The position numbers were made by a program, and so were the translations under genes. DNA of 64,000 nt from DASPPF01 sp032906705. Its GTDB lineage: Archaea; Thermoproteota; Nitrososphaeria; Nitrososphaerales; Gagatemarchaeaceae. Below the pieces are notes generated by a model. It worked only from the letters and a program-made list of their open reading frames with translations, made no database searches and had not been told where the DNA came from. The stretch lies in contig JAJTZC010000001.1 in assembly GCA_032906705.1 (NCBI GenBank), positions 24,213 through 88,212 of the forward strand, in the 5' to 3' direction. Shown here in pieces: positions 34,533-42,967 of the stretch (position 1 is its first letter; each line of letters opens with the position of its first letter).

Positions 34533-35018
34533 TTGAAGGTCAATCTCGGTACCCTGAAGGACAAGGGGGATGAGCTGGTGACGTTCCTGGAACCCAGGGT
34601 CGGAACCAAGCCGAGCGTCTCCGGGGGAGTGCTCGAGATAGACGACGCAGGCCTAAGGGCGGGCGTCAAACCGAGACACGTGAAGACCTACATCAAGAGG
34701 TTCCTGTACACCAACAAGCTGAGGAAGAACTACAGGGTCTTCGTGGCTGGGCGTGAGTTGACCGTCCAGGAGCTCGAGCTGGGCGAGAGGGAGGAAGAGG
34801 AGAGGGAGAAGGTGAAGGAGAAGCTCGAGGAGGCAGAGAAGGAGCAGAAGGAAGAGAGGGAGGGTCAGGAACAGAAGAAGGCCGAGGAAGAGAAGACGGG
34901 TGCCTCGGAGAAGGGAGCGGCCAAGAAGAGTCCAGAGAAGAAGGAACCCAAGAAGGAGAAGAAGCCGAAGGCGCCTGCCAAGCCCAAGGCGAAGAAAGAA
35001 GACGGCTCCAAGGACTAG
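34533..35018 (+). CDS. eL22-like ribosomal protein with a Lys/Glu-rich tail
   Basis: Residues 13-80 of this 161-residue protein resemble eukaryotic ribosomal protein eL22. The pattern is FLEPRVG...GGVLEIDD, then KPRHVKTYIKRFLYTNKLRKNYRVFVAG, corresponding to the eL22 features 'GGGV-x-I' and '[25 protein letters not shown]'. The remaining about 80 residues are a low-complexity Glu/Lys coiled-coil and Lys/Pro/Ala tail, as seen in several archaeal ribosomal proteins. The TTG at 34533 lies about 26 bases after GTTAAATC, consistent with leaderless expression. The assignment rests on this remembered pattern and needs a profile test. Confidence 0.65.
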   Translation: MKVNLGTLKDKGDELVTFLEPRVGTKPSVSGGVLEIDDAGLRAGVKPRHVKTYIKRFLYTNKLRKNYRVFVAGRELTVQELELGEREEEEREKVKEKLEEAEKEQKEEREGQEQKKAEEEKTGASEKGAAKKSPEKKEPKKEKKPKAPAKPKAKKEDGSKD

Positions 35019-35425
35019 GCTCTGACCTTTCGCAGCCGCTCGCGACGCTTCCGCTTCAAGAGTGTCCTCAGGTAGTTTCGTGCCTCACGAAGCGCCTTCA
35101 GGGAAGCTGCGAGATGCCCAGCCTCGAAGCGCTCGATTGACTCGCGCAGGTTCCGAAGCGCGAAACCAACGGCCTGTCGTTCATCAGGTACAACGTAGTG
35201 CTTCGAGTTGATGAAACGTCCGGGGTTCTCCTCGTCCAACTCTACCTTGACGAAGACAACGCTCTTCTCCACGAGGAGGTAAGCCTCCCAGAGCGTGCGG
35301 AGCTGCTCACCAGTCAGCTCGCCCGCGATGGAGGATACGAGCGACTCCAGGTTGTCCCGCGCATGCCTCAAGTCGTTCTTCGTTTCATCCTGCCAGCTTG
35401 AATCGACGCCAGTGTTTGCAGTCAT
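35015..35425 (-). CDS. hypothetical helical protein
   Basis: The function of this protein of about 136 residues is not recognised. It looks all-alpha, with an acidic N-terminal half and a very basic C-terminus (LRTLLKRKRRERLRKVRA), which suggests nucleic-acid or ribosome contact (inference). The ATG at 35425 lies nine bases after the start expected from the palindromic TATA box at 35457-35463. An in-frame ATG-like start at 35470 would lie inside the promoter and is rejected. Its stop overlaps the eL22-like gene by four bases. Confidence 0.6.
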   Translation of the reverse strand: MTANTGVDSSWQDETKNDLRHARDNLESLVSSIAGELTGEQLRTLWEAYLLVEKSVVFVKVELDEENPGRFINSKHYVVPDERQAVGFALRNLRESIERFEAGHLAASLKALREARNYLRTLLKRKRRERLRKVRA

Positions 35426-35456
35426 GATGTCGGAGTCATCCTCGACTGTAACCAGA

Positions 35457-35463
35457 TTTATAA
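35457..35463. promoter_or_regulatory. bidirectional palindromic TATA box
   Basis: TTTATAA lies about 26 bases before ATG 35488 on the plus strand and about 26 bases before a start near 35434 on the minus strand (ATG 35425). No other A/T-rich box is visible in the 62-base spacer, so one TATA element probably serves both divergent genes. Confidence 0.6.
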
Positions 35464-35487
35464 CGGACACGAATCGGGCGAAGTTTG

Positions 35488-36168
35488 ATGCCCAAGAAGG
35501 ACGAGCCGAGCCTCAGCGGGGCGTGCTTCGTGAAACTTGAATCGCTTGTCGACCTCGGGAGGCTCTCGTGCTTCCAGGAGCGGGCACCCTTCCCCCTGTT
35601 CGCAATCAAGAAGGACGGTAACACGTGGATAGCTGCACAGGCTGACCTCTTCATGGGCGTGCCTGTATTCTACTACGCGGAAACCTCTGAAAACGGCGAG
35701 TTCCTTGCCTACAGGAAGGGGCCAGACGGCGAGGAAGTCAAGCTGCTCGAAGGGGCAAACAACGCGTCGTTCCTCTACGCGCCCATCATCAAGGCGGTGA
35801 GACTCCCGAGCCGCCTCGACCCGAGGAAGGATTTCCCCGACAGGTTCATGGCGATGGAGGTCCGCGACCTCCAGAGCCTGGCCAAGGTTGCGACCTACAA
35901 GATGTTCTTCGAGGAGCCTCCCCTGCCCCTCTTCGCGTTCAAGACCGGGGACTCCTGGGTGATCGGGACGTTTGCGAGGATAGACGACTATGAGGAGGCG
36001 TCGATCTTCTTCTACTGGAAGACAAAGGAGCAGCCGAATTCGGGCTTCGTCCGCTACAAACCGGACAAGATCGGAGACACGGGGTTCGTGTCGAAGACCG
36101 ACGAGCACGGATACAACTACGTGAAGGTCGTGAAGTTGGCCGAGAAGCACCCGCTGGTCGAGCTCTAG
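35488..36168 (+). CDS. hypothetical protein with internal tandem duplication
   Basis: The 226-residue protein belongs to no family I recognise. It consists of two related halves of about 85 residues. FQERAPFPLFAIKKDGNTWIA...PVFYYAET...GEFLAYRKG in the first half aligns with FEEPPLPLFAFKTGDSWVIG...SIFFYWKT...SGFVRYKPD in the second. Both halves look like alternating beta strands ending in an I/V-K-V-V-K/R-L segment. No membrane or signal segment is seen. TTG 35485 and ATG 35488 are both possible starts. Confidence 0.65.
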   Translation: MPKKDEPSLSGACFVKLESLVDLGRLSCFQERAPFPLFAIKKDGNTWIAAQADLFMGVPVFYYAETSENGEFLAYRKGPDGEEVKLLEGANNASFLYAPIIKAVRLPSRLDPRKDFPDRFMAMEVRDLQSLAKVATYKMFFEEPPLPLFAFKTGDSWVIGTFARIDDYEEASIFFYWKTKEQPNSGFVRYKPDKIGDTGFVSKTDEHGYNYVKVVKLAEKHPLVEL

Positions 36169-36614
36169 GCCGCCCGCACATCTGACTTCATGTTTTCTAG
36201 GAACGTATCCGCCTCCCTCAGAGTGGCTTTCGAATTGTCATAGCTCGCCTTCTTGAGCGCCTCCCCGAAGGTGAACCAGCCGAAGGCCTGGTGCTCCGCG
36301 GAAATGGTGACCTTCTCCTCAGCTGTCCTTGCCAGGAGGAAGACCACCCGCTTGTGAACGTTCCTGCCGCTCCTCCTGTAGAAGTATTCGATCACTTTCC
36401 TAAAGCCAGGCACGATTGAGATCCCCCCAAGCCCAGTCTCCTCCCGCACCTCTCTCAAGACCGTCTGGAGCTCGTCCTCCCCTTTCTCCATGTTCCCCTT
36501 CGGGAAGTCCCACTTCCCCGCGTTCAGCAACAAGACGTAGAGCCGGCTGCTCCTTTCGCTGAAGACGACGGCTCCCGCAGACCGCTCTTCCACGTGCCCA
36601 GCGTGCCACGGCAC
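36165..36614 (-). CDS. Nudix hydrolase (Ap4A hydrolase-like)
   Basis: The 149-residue protein has a complete Nudix box, GNMEKGEDELQTVLREVREETGL, at about residues 40-62 (G-x5-E-x7-REVREETGL). The N-terminus (ERSAGAVVF...LYVLLLNAGKWDFPKG) is typical of Ap4A hydrolase-like members that remove diadenosine or other nucleotide diphosphate compounds. It is divergent from ino1 and its 3' end just touches the duplicated protein. Confidence 0.9.
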   Translation of the reverse strand: MPWHAGHVEERSAGAVVFSERSSRLYVLLLNAGKWDFPKGNMEKGEDELQTVLREVREETGLGGISIVPGFRKVIEYFYRRSGRNVHKRVVFLLARTAEEKVTISAEHQAFGWFTFGEALKKASYDNSKATLREADTFLENMKSDVRAA

Positions 36615-36685
36615 GAATTATTAGCATTCCGCACGCGATTCGCGACGAAGGTCGACGAGGCGCCAGAGGCCGGAAATCGTTTTAT

Positions 36686-36712
36686 ACCAATTTTATGCAC
36701 GTATAAATTGGT
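36686..36712. promoter_or_regulatory. palindromic operator at the ino1 promoter
   Basis: ACCAATTT (36686-36693) and AAATTGGT (36705-36712) are perfect 8-base inverted arms around an 11-base spacer that is itself A/T-flanked. The element begins at the TATA-like TTTTATACC (36680-36688) and ends two bases before the ino1 ATG, covering the expected transcription start. This placement fits a repressor-type operator; the binding protein is unknown. Confidence 0.65.
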
Positions 36713-36713
36713 C

Positions 36714-37775
36714 ATGGCAAAGATCAAGGTGGCGATAGCGGGAGTCGGTAACTGCGCCTCCGCAATCGTCCAGGGCATACAGCATTATTCGCAACACGGT
36801 GAGGACGACGGACTGACATACTGGAAGGTCGGCGAGTACACCCCCGATGACATCGAGTTTGTCGCAGCGTTCGACGTCTCCTCGCGGAAGGTCGGAAAGG
36901 ACCTTTCTCAGGCGATCTTCCAGCCCCCCAACAATACTCTGAAGATTGCGGAGGTGCCGAAGCTGGGCGTGGAGGTGAAGAAGGGGCCACTCTTGGATGG
37001 ACTCGGCAAGTACCTGAAGGACGTCGTGCCGGTCTCTCCGATGGAAGCGGGCGACGTCGTGGAGGAACTGGAACGCTCAGGGGCGGAGATTCTGGTCAAC
37101 TACCTTCCGGTTGGCAGCACGCGGGCGTCCCACCACTACGCGGAATCGGCGCTCAAGGGGGGGCTCGCCTTCGTCAACGCAATCCCGGTCTTCATAGCTT
37201 CCGACCCTACGTGGGCGGCGAGGTTCGCCCAAGCAGGGCTGCCAGTAGCGGGCGACGACGTGATGAGCCAGCTGGGTGCCACCGTGCTCCACAAGACACT
37301 GGTCAAGCTCGCCGTCGACAGGGGCGTCAAGGTGGACGAGACATACCAGCTGAACATAGGAGGGGACACTGACTTCCTGAACATGCTCGAAGAGAGCAGG
37401 CTGAGGGACAAGAGGGAGAGCAAGACAAGCGCGGTCAGGGCAATGTCCCCCTACGAGGTGCCGACGAGAATCGGTCCCAGCGACTACGTACCATTCCTGA
37501 ACAACGACAAGGTCTGCTACATCTGGCTGAAGGGAACGTACTTCGGCGGGACCCCTGTGAAGGTTGACGTCAAGTTGCACGTGGTCGACGCCTACGACAG
37601 CGGCGGCGTGATGGTCGACGCAATCAGGGGAGCCAAGATCGCGCTTGACAGGGGCGTCGGAGGCGAGCTCTCGAGCTTGTCGGCGTTCTGCTTCAAGCAC
37701 CCGCCCAGCCAGATGCCCTATCCCGAGGCGAAGGCCGCGTTCGAAGAATTCACTTCTGGGAAGCGGGAGCGGTAG
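36714..37775 (+). CDS. ino1: myo-inositol-1-phosphate synthase
   Basis: The 353-residue NAD-dependent enzyme converts glucose-6-phosphate to L-myo-inositol-1-phosphate, the precursor of archaetidylinositol lipids. It is of the short mycobacterial/archaeal type: KVAIAGVGNCASAIVQGI, FVAAFDVSSRKVGKDLSQAI, VNYLPVGSTRASHHYAESAL, AGDDVMSQLGATVLHKTL, LNIGGDTDFLNMLE and GPSDYVPFLNNDKVCYIWLKG. The ATG at 36714 is set by the promoter spacing; an upstream open extension has no family counterpart. Confidence 0.94.
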   Translation: MAKIKVAIAGVGNCASAIVQGIQHYSQHGEDDGLTYWKVGEYTPDDIEFVAAFDVSSRKVGKDLSQAIFQPPNNTLKIAEVPKLGVEVKKGPLLDGLGKYLKDVVPVSPMEAGDVVEELERSGAEILVNYLPVGSTRASHHYAESALKGGLAFVNAIPVFIASDPTWAARFAQAGLPVAGDDVMSQLGATVLHKTLVKLAVDRGVKVDETYQLNIGGDTDFLNMLEESRLRDKRESKTSAVRAMSPYEVPTRIGPSDYVPFLNNDKVCYIWLKGTYFGGTPVKVDVKLHVVDAYDSGGVMVDAIRGAKIALDRGVGGELSSLSAFCFKHPPSQMPYPEAKAAFEEFTSGKRER

Positions 37776-40491
37776 GTCGCGACATCCTCCTGGCCTCGTA
37801 GGCCACCACCAGGAGGGCGAGCAATGCGACGGCTGTCGGAATCACGTACCTCGAGGCCACATCTTCGCCAATTGCTATCCCCGCTGGGGGGAGCTTGCCG
37901 TTCAGAGTTTGGCCGGCGTAGCTGAAGGTTAGCTTGCCCGCGCTGAATGGTATAGTCTCGCCCGAGCTTGCACTGGCCGTGGCCTGCGCCGTGTAGGACG
38001 CTCCCGCCGCTAGCTGCCCGAGAGCGATGCTGAGGCCGCCCTTTGCAATCGTGGCATTGGACACGTCAGAGACACTGATCCCGCCGGGGATGGGCAGAAC
38101 CAGCTGGACTCCCGTGACGCCGACAGTCGCCGGATTGGTTATCTTGACGCTTATCGTGAACTTCGCTCCTTCGGTCGGGGAGGCAGGAGAGGATGTGATG
38201 CTCGCGGCGAGTGCCCTATTCAGCTGCACCCCCGAGCTCTGGGTCGAAAGGCTGAACCTAGTCCCGCCCATGAAGAAACTCGAGGTGACCGCCGTGGGGG
38301 CCGTTGTGCCTGACGCAGCCCCCATCACGACGCCGTAGGAGAAGGTGACGTTGGCGCCAGAGGCGAGGCTCTGCGTTGCCTTCGAGGTTGGTGCGCTGCC
38401 AGAGAGGCTGTCGAAACTGTCGGCACCGGTGCTGACCGTCGCATTGTAGAGGACGAACGGTCCGGCATTCTGCGCGGAGACCGCGACCTGGGAGGTCATC
38501 CCCTGGAAGAGTTCGGACGGGCTGTACTTTTTCGCCACCGACAGGCCCGCGGGGGCGGGCTGGGCGTTTGAGTAGCCCGTGAGGTTGTAGCCCGAGGAGA
38601 GCATGCTGAAGGAAGCGGGCCAGAAGATGAAGTTCGAGGGTTGGGTGACATTGAACTTGACGCTTGCCGATTCCTTGGCAGATGGTTTCACGCTCTGATA
38701 CGAGAGCGTGAGCAGCCTTCCGTTGCATGTCAGATTGGAGCTGACTGAGCCGCATGGGAGTGTAGTTGGCAGGAGGGCTCGAGAGACGAAGGAGGTGACG
38801 TTTGCAGTGCCCCGGTTGGCGAAATCCATGCTAAGGGAGAGAGAGAATCCACTCCCCCCCGACAGCTGAGAAAGGGTCGCGTTCAGGGCCAGGTAACCGA
38901 AGCCGATCTTCATCCCTGCATGAGAGAACACCACGGAAAGGGAGTTGGTGCTGAGGCTCAAGGACCGGCCCTCGGGGGTGGCGTAGGAAACTGCGTAGCT
39001 CCTCGTCACATTCACATCTGCCAGAGACGGGGCAGTGGCATAGAGAGAGACTGTGGCAGAGCCGCCATCAGCCGACAGGCCGCCGACGATGTGGCCACCG
39101 ACTTTGACGGAGTTCGCGGCTCGTGTCCCCACGTTCTTCAGGGAGACCTTGAGTGACTGGTTGGAGCCTACGGGGCCGCCCAGGCTGGCAGAGGGTGAGA
39201 GGTAGGCGTAGACAACCGGCTCGTCGAGCCCGAGAGAGATGGACATCGTGTTGAGGCTCGTGTGACCGAGGATGGTCGCTCCACCGGCTGAGAAGGTGTA
39301 TGAGACGCCGGTCCCGGGCAGCGCGAGCTGCTGGGTGGCCGTCCCGTTGTACTGTAGCACGTAGGTGGGTGACGTGGACTGGCCGGACCCCAGGCTCGGA
39401 ACAGAGACGTCGGACGACCCCCTAACGAGCTTGAAGAAACCCGTGCTCCTCCACCAGTCGTCTGAGAGGGTGATGCCAGAGAGCGCGGTGGAGTTCGACA
39501 GGTTGGTCAGGGATATTGTGACTGACATGTTGGACCCGGTCCTGAGCACCCCGACGTCGACGAGCCGGGTAGCCAGCAGCTGAGCAGGCTGCTGAATCAC
39601 TGTCGCATTCACCCTGTTGAGCTTTGTTCCCTGCTTCAAGGTCAGCGTGTACGTGGAGCTGAACCTTGCCCGGTCGTTGGTCAGGGTGGCAGCGTCGGCG
39701 GATGTGACTATGCCGTCGAGGAAATGGAATTCAATCATGGAGGACGAACTCTTGTTGGAGGCCTGCAGCGAGGCGACGGCTTGGCCAAAGTAGTTGAGGA
39801 GGCTCGGCCGCGAGGTGGAGTCCAGTCCGCTGGATGTGATGGAGCCGATGGTCAATTCGTGCGAAAAACCCCCCTGCTGTCTCTGCCCAGAGAGGGTCAC
39901 GATGGGCGAATCCAGGGTGATGAACTTGGCCTCCGTTATCGGCGCGAGGAATCCTGCGTTGCCCAGAGGGAGCAGCCTGAGGAGCGTCGGTGGCATGACT
40001 GACGAGAAGGAGATGGGAGCGAAGAAGACGTATCGGTCGCTGGCGTTGGACGTCGACTTGAATGAAGTTACCAAATAGGACGCGAATTGAGCTGCGGCCG
40101 CGCTTGCGGCGGAGAAGGAGGTGGCGCCGACTGTAAGGAAGGCGCCTTGCGGCGGGACGAACGGGACGGGTAGGACACCGTAGCCCTGGGGCCCGAACGT
40201 TTGGAAATCCGAGACCCAAGACGTCGTCTTTATCGCGGTTAGGTTGTACGAGTTCAACCCGGGGGTCGACTCGGCGGAGGCGACGTGCGAATTCGAGACG
40301 TTGACGCCTCCCAGCTGGATGAACCAGAGCGCGTCCGTCCCCGCTACGTAGGCGTCGATCCTCTCGGTGTATCCAGTCTGCGCGTGGATTTGAGGCGGGA
40401 CGAGGGGGAGAAGCGCCATCGACAGCGCGATGACAAGAGCGAGGAGCTTCGCAAGCTTCAACTGAGAGTCGGAGGCCCGACCAGAATTCAC
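37750..40491 (-). CDS. secreted, C-terminally anchored surface protein with repeated Ig/CARDB-like domains
   Basis: The 913-residue protein has a signal peptide (residues about 10-38, LLALVIALSMALLPLVPPQIHA) and a C-terminal membrane helix (about 885-903, PTAVALLALLVVAYEA) followed by a short basic tail. The body is Ser/Thr/Asn-rich beta sequence with many N-x-S/T sites. At least four stretches read like CARDB or DUF11 modules, such as SVTISLTNLSNSTALSGITL, LKVSLKNVGTRAANSVKVGG and FTISVKITNPATVGVTGVQL. It is likely a glycosylated S-layer-associated or adhesion protein; no enzymatic motif is seen. The 3' end overlaps ino1 by 26 bases. Confidence 0.75.
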   Translation of the reverse strand: MNSGRASDSQLKLAKLLALVIALSMALLPLVPPQIHAQTGYTERIDAYVAGTDALWFIQLGGVNVSNSHVASAESTPGLNSYNLTAIKTTSWVSDFQTFGPQGYGVLPVPFVPPQGAFLTVGATSFSAASAAAAQFASYLVTSFKSTSNASDRYVFFAPISFSSVMPPTLLRLLPLGNAGFLAPITEAKFITLDSPIVTLSGQRQQGGFSHELTIGSITSSGLDSTSRPSLLNYFGQAVASLQASNKSSSSMIEFHFLDGIVTSADAATLTNDRARFSSTYTLTLKQGTKLNRVNATVIQQPAQLLATRLVDVGVLRTGSNMSVTISLTNLSNSTALSGITLSDDWWRSTGFFKLVRGSSDVSVPSLGSGQSTSPTYVLQYNGTATQQLALPGTGVSYTFSAGGATILGHTSLNTMSISLGLDEPVVYAYLSPSASLGGPVGSNQSLKVSLKNVGTRAANSVKVGGHIVGGLSADGGSATVSLYATAPSLADVNVTRSYAVSYATPEGRSLSLSTNSLSVVFSHAGMKIGFGYLALNATLSQLSGGSGFSLSLSMDFANRGTANVTSFVSRALLPTTLPCGSVSSNLTCNGRLLTLSYQSVKPSAKESASVKFNVTQPSNFIFWPASFSMLSSGYNLTGYSNAQPAPAGLSVAKKYSPSELFQGMTSQVAVSAQNAGPFVLYNATVSTGADSFDSLSGSAPTSKATQSLASGANVTFSYGVVMGAASGTTAPTAVTSSFFMGGTRFSLSTQSSGVQLNRALAASITSSPASPTEGAKFTISVKITNPATVGVTGVQLVLPIPGGISVSDVSNATIAKGGLSIALGQLAAGASYTAQATASASSGETIPFSAGKLTFSYAGQTLNGKLPPAGIAIGEDVASRYVIPTAVALLALLVVAYEARRMSRPTAPASQK

Positions 40492-40510
40492 TATAAAACC
40501 GTTGATTCGG

Positions 40511-41509
40511 CTATCGCTTTCTTATTGATTCTTCAGGTGGGTCGTCGACGCCCTTTTCGTCCAGCATGAAGACCGCGTCTCGCTCAGGGTGGTACGGGCT
40601 GTCCACCATTCTGGCGATCCTGTTCTTGGCTGCCTTCCTGAGATAGATTCTGTATGTGCTCGTGTGCGCAACTACGTGGCCCCCTGTCGGCCTCGTCGGG
40701 TCGCCGAAGAATGAGTCCGGCGCCGATTGGACCTGGTTGGTCACCACAACGGCGACGTTGTAAACTTCCGCTGTCCTGATTAGGAGATGCATGAACCTGT
40801 TCAGCCTCTGCTGCCTTTCGGCCAGCGTGCCCCTTCCCACATATTCGGCCCTGTAGTGGGCCACGGCGCTGTCGAGGACGAGGAGTTTCACTTTGTTCGC
40901 TTCGATGACCTTCCCCAGGTCCCTCACTATCAGCTCCTGGTGGGCGCTGTTGTAGGCCCTCGCCACGGTGATCCTGCTCAGGATTTCTTCTGGCTTCAGG
41001 TCCCTTGCCTCTGCGATCTCGGAGATTCTTTCGGGCCTGAAGGTCCCTTCCGTGTCTATGTAGATTGCGGCGCCGTCGAGCCCCCCTTGGTCGTGGGGCT
41101 GCTGGACCATTACGCTGAGGGTGTGGCAGATCTGCGATTTCCCGGAGCCAAACTCCCCGAAGAACTCCGTCATTGCCCACGTCTCTATGCCCCCTCCGAG
41201 CAGGTCGTCCAGGTTCTTGGAACCTGTCGAGATCCTGTCGATTGCAAGCCTCTTCTTCATGAGGTCCGAGGCTGAGATGAAGTCAGGCTCGAGCCTACCC
41301 AGCTCGACGAGCTTCTTCCTCGCCTTGTTGTTCAGCTCCACAGCCTTTGAAACGTCGATGTCAACAGCGTCGGCGATGTCCATCGGCCCGGCGGTCGCGA
41401 GGTCCAGGACGCTGTAGATCCCGGCATCGTTCAGCTTCTGCTTCGTCGCGGGGCCGACGCCAGGGAGTCCGGTGAGTTCGAGATTCTTCTCGACCTCAGT
41501 TTCAGTCAA
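40511..41509 (-). CDS. radA: DNA repair and recombination protein RadA
   Basis: The 332-residue archaeal recombinase has an N-terminal HhH domain (LTGLPGVGPATKQKLNDAGIYSVLDLA), Walker A GEFGSGKSQ (Ser where most RadA have Thr), the DTEGTFRPERI motif, Walker B LLVLDSAVAHYRAEYVGRG, loop L1/L2 region VVVTNQVQSAPDSFFGDPTRPTGGHVVAH and the C-terminal RMVDSPYHPE. It catalyses ATP-dependent strand exchange in homologous recombination. The TTG start lies about 26 bases after ACTTAATTAGG. Confidence 0.96.
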   Translation of the reverse strand: MTETEVEKNLELTGLPGVGPATKQKLNDAGIYSVLDLATAGPMDIADAVDIDVSKAVELNNKARKKLVELGRLEPDFISASDLMKKRLAIDRISTGSKNLDDLLGGGIETWAMTEFFGEFGSGKSQICHTLSVMVQQPHDQGGLDGAAIYIDTEGTFRPERISEIAEARDLKPEEILSRITVARAYNSAHQELIVRDLGKVIEANKVKLLVLDSAVAHYRAEYVGRGTLAERQQRLNRFMHLLIRTAEVYNVAVVVTNQVQSAPDSFFGDPTRPTGGHVVAHTSTYRIYLRKAAKNRIARMVDSPYHPERDAVFMLDEKGVDDPPEESIRKR

Positions 41510-41546
41510 CAGTTCACCGACCCGCTCTCACCTAATTAAGTGTGAG

Positions 41547-42851
41547 CTAGGGGGAGATCCGTGAAACTGTTCTGGGGAAGAGGCTCGCAGACCTGATGTG
41601 CCTGAGCCCGGCGATCCAACGCGTCGTCCGCTCGACTCCTATGCCGAAGCCTGAGTGGGGAGGCATTCCGTACTTCCTGAGCTCAAGATACCATGAGAAC
41701 GACTCTGTGGGGAGGTCCTGGCTCGCAATTCTTGCCATGAGGTCCCTATGGTCATGAATCCTTTGCCCCCCTGTCGCAAGCTCTCCGATGCCCTCGGGGG
41801 CGATGAGGTCGGCAGACTTCGTCACCTTCGGCCTGTCAGAGTAGGTCATGTGGTAGAAGGCCCGCGCTGCAAGGGGGTAGTCCGTAATGAAGAAGGGGGA
41901 ATCCTCCGTCATGCTGACGGCCCTTTCGGCCTCTGTGGGGATGTCTTCGCCCCATTCGAACGGAAAGCCTGCTTTGGCGGCTACCGTCCTCGCCTCGTCG
42001 TACGTGATCCTGGGGAGCGGGAGAGTGGGTTCCTTGATCTTCCTTCCGAGCGTCTTGAGCTCATCCTGGCGTCTCTCGACGACCCGCCTCACCATTGCCG
42101 CGAGCAGTTCCTCCTGGACCCTCATATTCTGCGGCTGGTCCACAAAGGCTTGTTCCGCCTCGATCATCCAGAATTCCGTTAGGTGCTTCGGCGTCTTCGA
42201 CTTTTCGGCCCTAAAGGCGGGCTGGAATATCCACACCTTCTGGAGCGCGGCGAGGGACGCCTCCTCGTAGAACTGGGCGCTCTGGCTCAAGTATGCCTTC
42301 TTCCCGTAGTAGTCGACGCCAAAGAGCGTCGACCCGCCCTCCACTGCCGCCTGCACGAAGGTCGGCGCGCTGATGAGGCAGAAACCGTTCTTGGTGAAGT
42401 ATTCGAAAGCGGCGCCGATTACGTCGGCCCTGATCTTCATCGCGGCTATGGCCTTCGGCCCCCTGATGCTGAGGTGCCGCTTGTCGAACAGGAAGGAGGC
42501 CGACTTGACCGCCGTCTTCGTGATGGGCCAGCTCTCCGAGAGCGAGACGACTTCGAACTCCTTGACGGTTATCTCCTTGCCCCCGGGGGCGCGAGGGTCT
42601 TCCTTGACGTCGCCCTTGACCGTCACCGCTGACTCCTTTGTCGCTGACTTTGCTGCCTGGAATGCTCGATCGGACGCGACTCCTTTCCTGGCCGAGACTT
42701 GGACGTAACCTGTGCCATCCCGCAGCAGGATGAACACCAATCCCCCGACCGTGTGCCTCCTCGCGACCCAGCCGTTCAGTTCGACCGCCGGGTTGGCAAC
42801 GCCGCGAGTGACCTGGGCTGCGGTGGTCGGAGCGAACTTATCGTCCTTCAC
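41547..42851 (-). CDS. asnS: asparaginyl-tRNA synthetase
   Basis: This class IIb synthetase of about 434 residues has an N-terminal OB anticodon-binding domain (VELNGWVARRHTVGGLVFILLRDGTGYVQV), motif 2 (YLSQSAQFYEEASLAALQKVWIFQPAFRAEKSKTPKHLTEF) and motif 3 (GFGIGVERTTRWIAGLRHIRSASLFPRT). The region IGELATGGQRIHDH and the motif 3 wording are closer to AsnRS than AspRS. It means Asn-tRNA is made directly here. GTG 42851 is favoured by the TATA-like CTTTTAGCC near 42876-42884; GTG 42872 is also open. Confidence 0.88.
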   Translation of the reverse strand: MKDDKFAPTTAAQVTRGVANPAVELNGWVARRHTVGGLVFILLRDGTGYVQVSARKGVASDRAFQAAKSATKESAVTVKGDVKEDPRAPGGKEITVKEFEVVSLSESWPITKTAVKSASFLFDKRHLSIRGPKAIAAMKIRADVIGAAFEYFTKNGFCLISAPTFVQAAVEGGSTLFGVDYYGKKAYLSQSAQFYEEASLAALQKVWIFQPAFRAEKSKTPKHLTEFWMIEAEQAFVDQPQNMRVQEELLAAMVRRVVERRQDELKTLGRKIKEPTLPLPRITYDEARTVAAKAGFPFEWGEDIPTEAERAVSMTEDSPFFITDYPLAARAFYHMTYSDRPKVTKSADLIAPEGIGELATGGQRIHDHRDLMARIASQDLPTESFSWYLELRKYGMPPHSGFGIGVERTTRWIAGLRHIRSASLFPRTVSRISP

Positions 42852-42967
42852 GGTCTCCACCCGCGACCACACGGGCTAAAAGTGTGATGCGGCTCATCTT
42901 GGTTGGCTCACCTGAGAAGCGGGCTCTACGCGAGAGAGAGAGCGCCCCCGCCGAGTAGTCCTCCTCT

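Noticed and set aside
42873..42967. Possible C/D box sRNA (GTGATGC ... CTGA) in the asnS upstream spacer
   Set aside because: Box C is imperfect, the boxes are too close together, and no D'/C' pair or stem is visible.
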